Source: Pseudomonas sp. FP2335 (GTDB lineage Bacteria > Pseudomonadota > Gammaproteobacteria > Pseudomonadales > Pseudomonadaceae). From it: a DNA stretch of 64,000 bases. The notes under the pieces were generated by a model, which did no database searches, was not told the DNA's origin, and was given only the letters and a program-made list of their open reading frames with translations. This document shows positions 53,423 through 62,109 of this stretch, piece after piece (positions within the stretch are counted from its first letter, which is position 1; each line of letters starts with the position of its first letter). The position numbers and the translations under genes are program-made. The DNA lies in contig NZ_CP117437.1 of NCBI RefSeq assembly GCF_030687535.1, positions 951,501-1,015,500 of the forward strand, read 5' to 3'.

Positions 53423-54052
53423 ATGCGTGAAACCCCTGTTTTGATCGATGGCCCGGTAGGCCAATTGGAAGCCTTGTACCTGGATCACCCCGAGCCACGT
53501 GGCCTGGCGCTGATCTGCCATCCTAACCCGGTGCAGGGCGGGACCATGCTCAATAAAGTCGTATCGACCCTGCAACGCACCGCCCGCGATGCCGGTTTGA
53601 TCACTTTGCGTTTCAACTATCGTGGCGTCGGCGCGAGCGCCGGCAGTCACGACATGAGCACTGGCGAAGTGGACGATGCCGAAGCGGCCGCCACCTGGCT
53701 GCGGGAAAAGCACCCCGGTTTGCCGCTGACCCTGCTCGGTTTTTCCTTTGGCGGTTATGTCGCCGCCAGCCTTGGCGGGCGTCTGGAAGCCAAGGGCGAA
53801 AAACTCGCGCACCTGTTCATGGTCGCCGCGGCAGTGATGCGCCTGCGTGATACCGATGTGTTGCCACAGGGCTGCCCACTGACCCTGATCCAGCCGGAAA
53901 CCGACGAAGTGGTCGATCCGCAGACTGTCTACGACTGGTCCGCCGCCTTGAATCGCCCCCATGAGCTGCTGAAAGTGGCAGAATGCGGGCACTTTTTTCA
54001 TGGCAAGCTCACCGATCTCAAGGATCTGGTGCTGCCGCGCCTCTCGAATTGA
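53423..54052 (+). CDS. Alpha/beta hydrolase, YghX/dienelactone-hydrolase-like
   Basis: A 209-residue cytosolic alpha/beta hydrolase. ALICHPNPVQGGTMLNKVV supplies the oxyanion region, FNYRGVGASAG is typical of the family, the nucleophile elbow is LGFSFGGYVAA (Ser catalytic), the acid is likely Asp in QPETDEVVDP, and the catalytic His is in ECGHFFHGKL. The start MRETPVLIDG was preferred; 21 upstream codons are open but lack family similarity. It lies 24 bp before trpS and zapG lies on the other side; the same trio occurs in P. aeruginosa. Substrate unknown. Confidence 0.88.
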   Translation: MRETPVLIDGPVGQLEALYLDHPEPRGLALICHPNPVQGGTMLNKVVSTLQRTARDAGLITLRFNYRGVGASAGSHDMSTGEVDDAEAAATWLREKHPGLPLTLLGFSFGGYVAASLGGRLEAKGEKLAHLFMVAAAVMRLRDTDVLPQGCPLTLIQPETDEVVDPQTVYDWSAALNRPHELLKVAECGHFFHGKLTDLKDLVLPRLSN

Positions 54053-54076
54053 TAGCAGTCTGATAAGCGATTACCC

Positions 54077-55432
54077 ATGACGACTCGTACCCGTATCCTC
54101 ACCGGCATCACCACCACCGGCACGCCGCACCTGGGCAACTACGCCGGTGCGATCCGCCCGGCGATCCTCGCCAGCCAGGATGCCAATGCCGACTCCTTCT
54201 ACTTCCTGGCCGACTACCACGCCCTGATCAAATGCGATGACCCGCAGCGCATCCAGCGCTCGCGCATGGAAATCGCCGCGACCTGGCTGGCCGGTGGCCT
54301 GGATGTGAACCGGGTGACCTTCTACCGCCAGTCCGACATCCCGGAAATCCCCGAGCTGACCTGGCTGCTCACCTGCGTTGCCGCCAAGGGCCTGCTCAAC
54401 CGCGCCCACGCGTACAAGGCCTCGGTGGACAAGAACGTGGAAGCCGGCGAAGACCCGGATGCGGGCATCACCATGGGCCTGTACAGCTACCCGGTGCTGA
54501 TGGCGGCGGACATCCTGATGTTCAACGCGCACAAGGTGCCGGTCGGCCGCGACCAGATCCAGCACGTGGAAATGGCCCGTGACATCGGCCAGCGCTTCAA
54601 CCACCTGTTCGGCAAGGGCAAGGAGTTCTTCACCATGCCCGAGGCGCTGATCGAAGAAAGCGTCGCCACCTTGCCGGGCCTGGATGGCCGCAAGATGTCC
54701 AAGAGCTACGACAACACCATCCCGTTGTTCACCAGCGCCAAGGACATGAAGGACGCGATCTCGCGGATCGTCACGGACTCCCGTGCGCCGGGCGAAGCCA
54801 AGGACCCGGACAACTCCCACCTGTTCACCCTGTACCAGGCGTTTGCCAGCAAGCCCCAGGAAGAAGAATTCCGCGCTGAGCTGCTGCAAGGTCTGGGTTG
54901 GGGCGAGGCCAAGGCCCGTCTGTTCCAACTGCTGGACGGTCAACTGGGCGAAGCCCGCGAGCGTTATCACCAACTGATGTCGCGCCCGTCGGACATGGAA
55001 GACCTGTTGTTGGTCGGCGCCAAGAAAGCCCGCGCCGTGGCGGCACCGTTCCTCGCCGAGTTGCGTGAGGCAGTGGGCCTGCGTTCGTTCGTCGAGCAGG
55101 CCGCGGCACCGGTCGCGACCAAGAAGAAAGCGGCGAAAGCGGCGCGTTTCGTGAGCTTCCGCGAGGATGACGGCAGCTTCCGCTTCCGCCTGCTGGCCGC
55201 CGATGGCGAACAATTGTTGCTGTCGCGCAACTTTGCCGACGGTAAAGCCGCTGGCGCCGTCACCAAGGCGCTGCAAAACGGCGACGCACTGGACGTACGC
55301 ACCGAAGCCCTGGGCTTCAGCGTATGGCTGGACGGCGCGGTCGTGGCCGACAGCGCGCAGTTCGCTGACGACGCCTCCCGTGACGCCGCCATCGCCGCCT
55401 TGCGCGTTGCGTTGACCCCCATCGAGGATTGA
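54077..55432 (+). CDS. trpS: Tryptophanyl-tRNA synthetase (long form)
   Basis: A 451-residue class I aminoacyl-tRNA synthetase that charges tRNA-Trp. The HIGH-type motif is TPHLGNYAGA, and the KMSKS loop is GRKMSKSYDNTI. Bacterial TrpRS is usually about 330 residues; this one has roughly 110 extra C-terminal residues after a Lys/Ala-rich linker (TKKKAAKAARF). The extra domain looks beta-rich (FREDDGSFRFRLLAADGEQL) and is shared by Pseudomonas long-form TrpRS. Followed by a terminator hairpin that lies directly before zapE. Confidence 0.95.
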   Translation: MTTRTRILTGITTTGTPHLGNYAGAIRPAILASQDANADSFYFLADYHALIKCDDPQRIQRSRMEIAATWLAGGLDVNRVTFYRQSDIPEIPELTWLLTCVAAKGLLNRAHAYKASVDKNVEAGEDPDAGITMGLYSYPVLMAADILMFNAHKVPVGRDQIQHVEMARDIGQRFNHLFGKGKEFFTMPEALIEESVATLPGLDGRKMSKSYDNTIPLFTSAKDMKDAISRIVTDSRAPGEAKDPDNSHLFTLYQAFASKPQEEEFRAELLQGLGWGEAKARLFQLLDGQLGEARERYHQLMSRPSDMEDLLLVGAKKARAVAAPFLAELREAVGLRSFVEQAAAPVATKKKAAKAARFVSFREDDGSFRFRLLAADGEQLLLSRNFADGKAAGAVTKALQNGDALDVRTEALGFSVWLDGAVVADSAQFADDASRDAAIAALRVALTPIED

Positions 55433-55461
55433 CCCGACCAAGGGTTGATTGCCATTAATCA

Positions 55462-55491
55462 GGGCCGTCGTTACAGTGACGGCCCGTTTTT
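55462..55491 (+). terminator. trpS terminator
   Basis: GGGCCGTC and GACGGCCC form an 8-bp perfect stem with an 8-nt loop followed by GTTTTT. It ends only 20 bp before the zapE start codon. Confidence 0.85.
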
Positions 55492-55511
55492 GTTGCCTTG
55501 CTAACGAAATT

Positions 55512-56606
55512 ATGACGCCCCTAGAACGATACCAAGCTGATCTGAAACGCCCTGAATTCTTCCATGACGCAGCCCAGGAAACGGCGGTGCGTCATTTGCA
55601 GCGCCTGTACGACGATCTCGTCGCGGCCTCGCAAAGCAAGCCAGGGATGCTCGGCAAGCTGTTCGGCAAGAAAGACCGCACGCCAGTCAAAGGCCTGTAT
55701 TTCTGGGGCGGCGTCGGCCGCGGCAAGACCTATCTGGTGGACACCTTCTTCGAAGCGCTGCCGTTCAAGGAAAAGGTCCGGACGCACTTCCACCGCTTCA
55801 TGAAGCGCGTGCACGAAGAAATGAAGACCCTGCCGGGCGAGAAAAACCCGCTGACCATCATTGCCAAGCGCTTCTCCGACGAAGCGCGGGTGATCTGCTT
55901 CGATGAGTTCTTCGTCTCCGACATCACCGATGCCATGATCCTTGGCACCCTGATGGAAGAGTTGTTCAAGAACGGCGTGACCCTGGTCGCCACCTCGAAC
56001 ATCGTGCCCGACGGCCTGTACAAGGACGGCCTGCAACGCGCGCGCTTCCTGCCGGCCATCGCGCTGATCAAGCAGAACACCGAAATCGTCAACGTCGACA
56101 GTGGCGTCGACTACCGCCTGCGTCACCTTGAGCAAGCGGAACTGTTCCACTTCCCGCTCAACGAAGCGGCGCACGAAAGCCTGAAAAAGAGCTTTCGCGC
56201 CCTGACGCCGGAATGCACCCAGGCGGTGGAAAACGACAAGTTGATCATCGAAAACCGCGAAATCATCGCGTTGCGTACTTGCGATGACGTGGCGTGGTTC
56301 GACTTCCGCGCCCTGTGCGACGGCCCGCGCAGCCAGAACGACTACATCGAGCTGGGCAAGATTTTCCATGCGGTGATCTTGAGCGGTGTGGAGCAGATGA
56401 GCGTGACCACCGACGACATCGCGCGGCGGTTTATCAACATGGTCGATGAGTTCTACGACCGTAACGTGAAGCTGATCATCTCGGCGGAAGTCGAGTTGAA
56501 GGATCTGTACACCGGCGGTCGATTGACCTTTGAATTCCAGCGGACCCTGAGTCGCTTGCTGGAAATGCAATCCCACGAGTTCCTCGCGCGCGGCCATAAG
56601 CCCTGA
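55512..56606 (+). CDS. zapE: Cell division ATPase ZapE (AFG1/LACE1 family)
   Basis: A 364-residue P-loop ATPase. The Walker A is GGVGRGKTYLVD (about residues 67-78), the Walker B region VICFDEFFVSDITDAMIL, and sensor-type residues are in LVATSNIVPDGLYKDGLQRARF. In E. coli ZapE interacts with FtsZ and is needed for division under stress; the eukaryotic homologue AFG1/LACE1 acts in mitochondrial protein quality control. The start MTPLERYQADL lies 20 bp after the trpS terminator, so expression probably relies on read-through or on a promoter within trpS. Confidence 0.93.
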   Translation: MTPLERYQADLKRPEFFHDAAQETAVRHLQRLYDDLVAASQSKPGMLGKLFGKKDRTPVKGLYFWGGVGRGKTYLVDTFFEALPFKEKVRTHFHRFMKRVHEEMKTLPGEKNPLTIIAKRFSDEARVICFDEFFVSDITDAMILGTLMEELFKNGVTLVATSNIVPDGLYKDGLQRARFLPAIALIKQNTEIVNVDSGVDYRLRHLEQAELFHFPLNEAAHESLKKSFRALTPECTQAVENDKLIIENREIIALRTCDDVAWFDFRALCDGPRSQNDYIELGKIFHAVILSGVEQMSVTTDDIARRFINMVDEFYDRNVKLIISAEVELKDLYTGGRLTFEFQRTLSRLLEMQSHEFLARGHKP

Positions 56607-56623
56607 GAACGCTATAGATCAAA

Positions 56624-56713
56624 TGTGGGAGCGGGCTTGCTCGCGAATGCGGACTGTCAGTCACGGATGATGTTGACTGACCCACCGCATTCGCGAGCAA
56701 GCCCGCTCCCACA
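56624..56713. repeat. REPIN
   Basis: Inverted REP arms TGTGGGAGCGGGCTTGCTCG (56624) and its complement (ending 56713), about 45 bp apart, between convergent zapE and the GlxA-type regulator. Confidence 0.9.
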
Positions 56714-56736
56714 TTTTTTACCGCGTTCAGCCTTGC

Positions 56737-57732
56737 CTATGCCGCCTGCTGGAACTGCTGGCGGTATTGGTTCGGCGACAGTTCCGTGTGCTGCCTGAAC
56801 AACCGCGCAAAGAAGCTCGCATCGTCGTAACCCACCTCATAACTGATGGTCTTGATGCTCTTGCGACTGCCTGACAGCAGTCCCTTGGCCGTCTCGATGC
56901 GCAGGCGTTGCAGATAGTGCAATGGCTTGTCGCCCGTCGCCGTCTGGAAGCGGCGCATGAAGTTGCGGATGCTCATGCCGTGTTCCCGGGCGACGTCTTC
57001 GAAGCGGAACTTGTCGGCGAAGTGCTCTTCGAGCCAGTGCTGGATCTGCAGGATGATCACGTCCTGGTGCAGCTTCTGCCCACCGAAACCGATACGTCCC
57101 GGCGAATAGTTGCGTTGCACTTCGTAGAGAATGTCGCGGGCTACGGCCTGGGCGATGTTGGCGCCGCAGAAGCGTTCGATCAGGTAGATGTAGAGGTCGC
57201 ACGCCGAGGTGGTGCCGCCGGCGCAGTACAGGTTGTCGGCGTCGGTGAGGTGCTTGTCCTGGTTGAGTTGTACCCTTGGGAAGCGTTCGCTGAAGGCGTT
57301 GAAAAAGCGCCAATAGGTGGTCGCCTCCTTGCCATCGAGCAAGCCGGCTTCGGCCAGCCAGAACACCCCGGTGGCTTCGCCGCAGAGCACGGCGCCGCGT
57401 GCGTGTTGCGCGCGCAGCCACGGCAGCACTTGCGGGTAGCGGCTGCAGAGGGCGTCGAAGTCGTCCCAGAAGGCCGGGAGCACGATGATGTCGGCGTCTT
57501 CCAGGCCGCCATCCACCGGCATGATCACATCACTGAAGCTGCGTACCGACTGCCCGTCGGGGCTGACCAGGCGCGTTTCGAACGCCGGGATCAGGCCCAG
57601 ACCTTGTTGCTTGCCGTAACGCAGGCTGGCGAGGTGGAAGAAATCCTTGGCTTGCATGAGGGTTGAAGCGAATACCCGATCAATGGCCAAAATGCTGACG
57701 CGCCGCAAGGGCGTGGAGATTTGGTTAGACAT
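56737..57732 (-). CDS. GlxA family transcriptional regulator (DJ-1/PfpI-AraC)
   Basis: A 331-residue regulator. Residues 1-190 form a DJ-1/PfpI-like domain with the nucleophile-elbow position VLCGEATGVFWLAEAGLLDG; Cys here matches the DJ-1 nucleophile position. Residues 215-331 are an AraC-type DNA-binding domain with two helix-turn-helix units (FEDVAREHGMSIRNFMRRFQ; ISYEVGYDDASFFARLFRQH, then LSPNQYRQQF). It is divergent from an acyl-CoA dehydrogenase gene, its likely target. Ligand unknown. Confidence 0.9.
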   Translation of the reverse strand: MSNQISTPLRRVSILAIDRVFASTLMQAKDFFHLASLRYGKQQGLGLIPAFETRLVSPDGQSVRSFSDVIMPVDGGLEDADIIVLPAFWDDFDALCSRYPQVLPWLRAQHARGAVLCGEATGVFWLAEAGLLDGKEATTYWRFFNAFSERFPRVQLNQDKHLTDADNLYCAGGTTSACDLYIYLIERFCGANIAQAVARDILYEVQRNYSPGRIGFGGQKLHQDVIILQIQHWLEEHFADKFRFEDVAREHGMSIRNFMRRFQTATGDKPLHYLQRLRIETAKGLLSGSRKSIKTISYEVGYDDASFFARLFRQHTELSPNQYRQQFQQAA

Positions 57733-57877
57733 AATTTCATTTATTCTTATAGGGGAAAGTGGTCACCAGACGGCTGGATCGTCTTATTTTTTGTCGCATG
57801 TGTCCAGTGTCCCGTGCTGCCTTCGCGGCATAGTCTCTGTGGGCTCGTCTTTGTCCGACAATCCTCGCAGGTGACCC

Positions 57878-59014
57878 ATGATTCCCAGAACCTTGTACAG
57901 CCCGGAGCACGAACTCTTTCGCGAGAGCGTGCGCACCTTCCTCGAAAAAGACGCGGTGCCGTTCCATGGGCAATGGGAGAAGCAGGGCTATATCGACCGA
58001 GCCTTGTGGAGCAAGGCGGGGGAGGCGGGGATGTTGTGTTCCCACCTGCCGGAGGCATACGGCGGGTTGGGTGCGGACTTTCTGTACAGCGCGGTGGTGA
58101 TCGAGGAGGTTGCCCGGCTGGGGCTGACCGGGATCGGTTTTTCCCTGCATTCGGACATTGTCGCGCCGTACATCCTGCATTACGGCAGCGAGGCGTTGAA
58201 GCACAAATACCTGCCCAAACTGATCTCCGGTGAGATGGTCACGGCGATTGCCATGACCGAGCCAGGTGCCGGTTCCGACCTGCAAGGGGTCAAGACCACC
58301 GCCGTGCTGGATGGCGATGAATATGTGATCAACGGTTCGAAGACCTTTATCACCAACGGCTATCTGGCTGAGTTGGTGATCGTGGTGGCCAAGACCGATC
58401 CCAAGGCGGGCGCCAAGGGCACCAGCCTGTTTCTGGTGGAGGCCGACACACCGGGCTTCGCCAAGGGCAAGCGCCTGGAGAAGGTCGGCATGAAGGCCCA
58501 GGACACCTCGGAGCTGTTCTTCCAGGACGTGCGCGTGCCCAAGGAGAACCTGCTGGGCCAGGCCGGTGCGGGGTTCGCGTATCTGATGCAGGAGTTGCCT
58601 CAGGAGCGTTTGACGGTGGCAATCGGCGCCGTGTCATCGGCCGAGGCGGCACTGCAATGGACCCTGGAATACACCCGCGAGCGCAAGGCGTTTGGCAAGG
58701 CGATTGCGGATTTTCAGAACACTCGCTTCAAGCTGGCGGAAATGGCCACCGAGATTCAGATCGGCCGCGTGTTTGTCGACAAGTGCATAGCGTTGCATCT
58801 GGAGGGCAAGCTGGACGTGCCGACTGCCGCAATGGCCAAGTATTGGGCCACGGACCTGCAATGCAAGGTGCTCGATGAGTGCGTGCAGTTGCACGGTGGC
58901 TACGGCTTTATGTGGGAATACCCGATTGCGCGGGCCTGGGCGGATGCGCGGGTGCAGCGGATTTATGCGGGGACCAATGAGATCATGAAGGAGATCATTG
59001 CGCGGGCGCTTTGA
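57878..59014 (+). CDS. Acyl-CoA dehydrogenase, long-chain type
   Basis: A 378-residue FAD enzyme for the first step of fatty acyl-CoA beta-oxidation. Signature blocks are AMTEPGAGSDLQGVKTTAVL and VQLHGGYGFMWEYPIARAWA. The C-terminal motif reads RIYAGTNEIMKEII: Ala replaces the catalytic Glu of medium-chain enzymes. Instead Glu264 (WTLEYTRERKAFGK) fits the relocated base used by long-chain and isovaleryl-type dehydrogenases. It is divergent from the GlxA-type regulator with 145 bp between starts. Natural substrate not known. Confidence 0.92.
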   Translation: MIPRTLYSPEHELFRESVRTFLEKDAVPFHGQWEKQGYIDRALWSKAGEAGMLCSHLPEAYGGLGADFLYSAVVIEEVARLGLTGIGFSLHSDIVAPYILHYGSEALKHKYLPKLISGEMVTAIAMTEPGAGSDLQGVKTTAVLDGDEYVINGSKTFITNGYLAELVIVVAKTDPKAGAKGTSLFLVEADTPGFAKGKRLEKVGMKAQDTSELFFQDVRVPKENLLGQAGAGFAYLMQELPQERLTVAIGAVSSAEAALQWTLEYTRERKAFGKAIADFQNTRFKLAEMATEIQIGRVFVDKCIALHLEGKLDVPTAAMAKYWATDLQCKVLDECVQLHGGYGFMWEYPIARAWADARVQRIYAGTNEIMKEIIARAL

Positions 59015-59040
59015 GTGATGCGGTGTGTTTGAGGGCCTCA

Positions 59041-59106
59041 TCGCAGGCAAGCCAGCTCCCACATTTGACGGTGTTCACCCGTCAAAATGTAGGAGCTTGC
59101 CTGTGA
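59041..59106. repeat. Long imperfect inverted repeat, second REP-like family
   Basis: TCGCAGGCAAGCCAGCTCCC at 59041 pairs, with a few mismatches, with the complement ending at 59106 (GGAGCTTGCCTGTGA), through an ACATTTGACGG/CCGTCAAAATGT centre. It differs from the other REPINs by the GGCAAGC-AGCTCCC core. It could also serve as a terminator between the convergent genes. Confidence 0.75.
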
Positions 59107-59124
59107 TGGCGGTCTACAGATCAA

Positions 59125-60165
59125 TCAAGGCGCAGGGTTCGGATGATCCTTCTGAATCGCCTCAATCCCCTCCAACACCTCTTTGGACAGTTTCAGATCG
59201 GCACTGGCAATGTTGCTATCCAGTTGCTGAAGCGACGTGGCGCCAATGATGTTGCTGGTCACAAACGGCTGCTGGGTCACAAATGCCAACGCCATCTGCG
59301 CCGGGTCCAGACCATGTTCTCGGGCCAGCGCTACATAACGGCTGCACGCCGCTTCCGACTGCGGGTTGAAGTAGCGGCTGAAGCGGCTGTATTCGGTCAG
59401 CCGCGCCTTGGCCGGGCGTGCGCCATTTTCGTATTTGCCACTGAGCATGCCGAACGCCAGGGGCGAGTAGGCCAGCAGGCCGCATTGCTCGCGAATCGCG
59501 ACTTCCGCCAGGCCCACTTCAAAGCTGCGGTTGAGCAGGTTGTAGGGGTTCTGGATCGATACCGCGCGGCTCCAGCCACGGGCTTCGGCCAGGGCGAGGA
59601 ATTTCATGGTGCCCCACGGGGTTTCGTTGGACAGGCCGATGTGGCGGATCTTGCCGGCCTTGACCTGTTCGTCCAGCGCTTCGAGGGTTTCCTCCAGCGG
59701 GGTGAGGTCGTCTTCGTCCTTGTGCTTGTAGCTCAGTTGGCCGAAGAAGTTGGTGCTGCGTTCCGGCCAGTGCAGTTGGTAGAGGTCGATCCAGTCGGTC
59801 TGCAAGCGCTTGAGGCTGGCGTCCAGGGCGGCGGCGATGTGCTTGCGGTTGTGGCGCAGGTGGCCGTCGCGGATGTAGTCGATGGTGTTGCCGGGGCCGG
59901 CGATCTTGCTGGCGAGGATCCAGTCGGCACGATCGCCACGGCTTTTGAAGTAATTACCGATGTAGCGCTCGGTGGTGGCATAGGTGTCGGCCTTGGGCGG
60001 CACCGGGTACATTTCCGCTGTGTCGAGGAAGTTGATCCCCGCGGCCTTGGCCCGTTCGATCTGGGCGAAGGCCTCTGCTTCGCTGTTCTGCTCGCCCCAG
60101 GTCATGGTGCCCAAGGCTATCGCGCTCACGTTCAGATCCGTACGGCCCAGCTGTCGATAATCCAT
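59125..60165 (-). CDS. tas: NADP(H)-dependent aldo-keto reductase, Tas-like
   Basis: A 346-residue aldo-keto reductase with the same length as E. coli Tas. The catalytic tetrad can be placed: Asp and Tyr in NFLDTAEMYPVPP, Lys in ASKIAGPG, His in LYQLHWPERSTN. The cofactor segment is FVTSNIIGATSLQQL. The start MDYRQLGRT (60165) has RBS AAGGAG; an ATG eight codons upstream has none. The exact substrate is not defined. Confidence 0.9.
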   Translation of the reverse strand: MDYRQLGRTDLNVSAIALGTMTWGEQNSEAEAFAQIERAKAAGINFLDTAEMYPVPPKADTYATTERYIGNYFKSRGDRADWILASKIAGPGNTIDYIRDGHLRHNRKHIAAALDASLKRLQTDWIDLYQLHWPERSTNFFGQLSYKHKDEDDLTPLEETLEALDEQVKAGKIRHIGLSNETPWGTMKFLALAEARGWSRAVSIQNPYNLLNRSFEVGLAEVAIREQCGLLAYSPLAFGMLSGKYENGARPAKARLTEYSRFSRYFNPQSEAACSRYVALAREHGLDPAQMALAFVTQQPFVTSNIIGATSLQQLDSNIASADLKLSKEVLEGIEAIQKDHPNPAP

Positions 60166-60342
60166 CGGGTACTCCTTCAGGGAAAACAATCATAAAAGCA
60201 GGTTGAATTTTTTTTCGCAATCTGCATAATTGCCCACCTCTTTCTGCAGTGGAAGTGATGCGCCGCCTGCCGAAGAATCTTGCCGTTGAACGGACGCGCC
60301 GACCCGAGCCCCCGATAGCGTCTGTATCCGGCTGCCTTTGAC

Positions 60343-60371
60343 TTGTCAAAGTACGCACTATTCAGTAAGAT
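60343..60371 (+). promoter_or_regulatory. Predicted rplM-rpsI promoter
   Basis: TTGTCA (60343-60348), 17-bp spacer, TAAGAT (60366-60371). It would give a leader of about 36 nt before rplM. Confidence 0.55.
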
Positions 60372-60413
60372 CCGCCGTCTAATTTACAGGGCGGCCCCTG
60401 AGGCTATTAAAGA

Positions 60414-60842
60414 ATGTCTACTTATACTGCAAAACCGGAAACAGTTCAGCGCGACTGGTTTGTCGTCGACGCCGCTGGTCAGACTCTGGGTCGTCTGGCC
60501 ACTGAAGTCGCTAGCCGTCTGCGTGGCAAGCACAAGCCTGAATACACCCCTCACGTTGATACCGGTGACTACATCGTGATCATCAACGCTGAGCAGGTAC
60601 GTGTTACCGGCAACAAAGCTCAAGACAAAATGTACTACCGTCACTCCGGTTTCCCAGGTGGCATCAAGTCTTCGAACTTCGAAGGCCTGATCTCCAAGAA
60701 GCCTGAAGCCCCGATCGAAATCGCGGTCAAAGGTATGCTGCCTAAGGGCCCACTGGGTCGCGATATGTTTCGCAAGCTGAAAGTCTATGCGGGCGCTGTA
60801 CACCCTCATGCTGCTCAGCAGCCCCAAGAACTGAAGTTTTAA
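60414..60842 (+). CDS. rplM: 50S ribosomal protein L13
   Basis: A 142-residue ribosomal protein, full family length. Hallmarks are [33 protein letters not shown], and [20 protein letters not shown]. It binds 23S rRNA early in assembly. It precedes rpsI by 14 bp, the conserved L13-S9 operon. Codon use is strongly biased, as expected for a highly expressed gene. Confidence 0.98.
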   Translation: MSTYTAKPETVQRDWFVVDAAGQTLGRLATEVASRLRGKHKPEYTPHVDTGDYIVIINAEQVRVTGNKAQDKMYYRHSGFPGGIKSSNFEGLISKKPEAPIEIAVKGMLPKGPLGRDMFRKLKVYAGAVHPHAAQQPQELKF

Positions 60843-60856
60843 CGGAATAGTTCATT

Positions 60857-61249
60857 ATGTCGGCGACTCAAAATTACGGCACTGGCCGTCGCAAAACCGC
60901 AACCGCACGCGTTTTCCTGCGTCCGGGCACTGGTAACATCTCGATCAACAACCGCTCCCTGGACAACTTCTTCGGCCGCGAAACTGCCCGCATGGTAGTT
61001 CGTCAGCCGCTGGAACTGACCGAGACCGTTGAAAAGTTCGACATCTACGTCACCGTTATCGGTGGCGGTGTAAGTGGTCAAGCTGGCGCAATCCGCCACG
61101 GTATCACTCGCGCTCTGATGCAGTACGACGAAACCTTGCGTGGCGCTCTGCGCAAAGCTGGCTTCGTGACTCGCGATGCTCGTGAAGTTGAACGTAAGAA
61201 AGTCGGTCTGCGTAAAGCGCGTAAGCGTCCGCAGTACTCGAAGCGTTAA
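60857..61249 (+). CDS. rpsI: 30S ribosomal protein S9
   Basis: A 130-residue ribosomal protein. It starts [20 protein letters not shown] and has the conserved [19 protein letters not shown]. Its C-terminus is the basic tail [12 protein letters not shown], which contacts P-site tRNA. It is the second gene of the rplM-rpsI operon and is followed by a clear intrinsic terminator. Confidence 0.98.
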
Positions 61250-61266
61250 TTCGCTTTACGTTCCAC

Positions 61267-61304
61267 AAAAGCGCCCAGCCTCCTTACGGAGCTGGGCGTT
61301 TTTT
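61267..61304 (+). terminator. rplM-rpsI terminator
   Basis: CGCCCAGC (61272-61279) and GCTGGGCG (61291-61298) with an 11-nt loop, preceded by AAAA and followed by TTTTTT. Downstream, TATACT at 61364-61369 is a likely -10 for petABC, with TTGCCA 15 bp upstream. Confidence 0.92.
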
Positions 61305-61515
61305 ATTGCCTGCGATTTATGCACAAATTTGTGCGTGACAACTTGCCACATCCGTAGACCCCCTATACTACAGGGCCTGGAGGCTGAGCCCCGGGCAATT
61401 CCCTTGTCATACGTGGGGCTTTTCATTACCATTCGGCAAAATTTTTATAAGCAAAGATTCAACACTTAGTAGACGCCTGATTTAACAGGCCAAAAAGCTG
61501 ATGGGAGAGGACTGA

Positions 61516-62109
61516 ATGAGCAATGACGGCGTGAATGCAGGCCGGCGTCGCTTCTTGGTAGCAGCCACATCCGTGGTGGGTGCTGCAGGAGCGGTGGGGG
61601 CTGCGGTCCCGTTCGTGGGGTCATGGTTTCCCAGTGCCAAGGCGAAAGCCGCAGGTGCACCGGTGAAGGTGAATATCAGCAAGATCGAACCAGGTCAGCA
61701 GATGATTGCTGAGTGGCGCGGCCAGCCGGTCTTCATTGTTCGTCGTACTGAGGAAATCCTGGGCAATCTCAAGAAGATCGAAGGCCAGTTGTCTGACCCG
61801 AAATCCGAGAAGTCCGACCAACCCGCCTACGCCAAAAACGAAGCGCGTTCGATCAAGCCAGAGATTCTGCTGTTGGTCGGTCTTTGTACTCACCTTGGAT
61901 GCTCGCCGACGTTCCGCCCGGAAGTCGCCCCGGTCGACCTGGGCAAAGACTGGGTTGGCGGTTATTTCTGCCCCTGCCACGGCTCGCACTACGACCTCGC
62001 CGGTCGCGTCTACAAGTCTCAGCCCGCGCCTTTGAACCTGCCCGTGCCTCCGCATACTTACGAAACTGACGACCTCATTGTCATTGGCCTCGATAAGGAG
62101 AACGCGTGA
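61516..62109 (+). CDS. petA: Ubiquinol-cytochrome c reductase, Rieske iron-sulfur subunit
   Basis: A 197-residue membrane-anchored protein of the bc1 complex that passes electrons from ubiquinol to cytochrome c1. A twin-arginine signal/anchor is present (GRRRFLVAATSVVGAAGAVG). The [2Fe-2S] ligands are Cys124 and His126 in CTHLGC, and Cys152 and His155 in CPCHGSHYD, with the disulfide cysteines Cys129 and Cys154. Its stop overlaps the petB start (TGATG). Confidence 0.97.
   Translation: MSNDGVNAGRRRFLVAATSVVGAAGAVGAAVPFVGSWFPSAKAKAAGAPVKVNISKIEPGQQMIAEWRGQPVFIVRRTEEILGNLKKIEGQLSDPKSEKSDQPAYAKNEARSIKPEILLLVGLCTHLGCSPTFRPEVAPVDLGKDWVGGYFCPCHGSHYDLAGRVYKSQPAPLNLPVPPHTYETDDLIVIGLDKENA

Noticed and set aside
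54053..54076. A tRNA gene or T-box element near trpS
   Set aside because: The 24-bp gap to the hydrolase gene is too short, and no cloverleaf or T-box sequence is visible here or elsewhere in the window.
62106..62108. GTG as the petB start
   Set aside because: The adjacent ATG at 62109 gives the usual N-terminus and couples directly to the petA stop.
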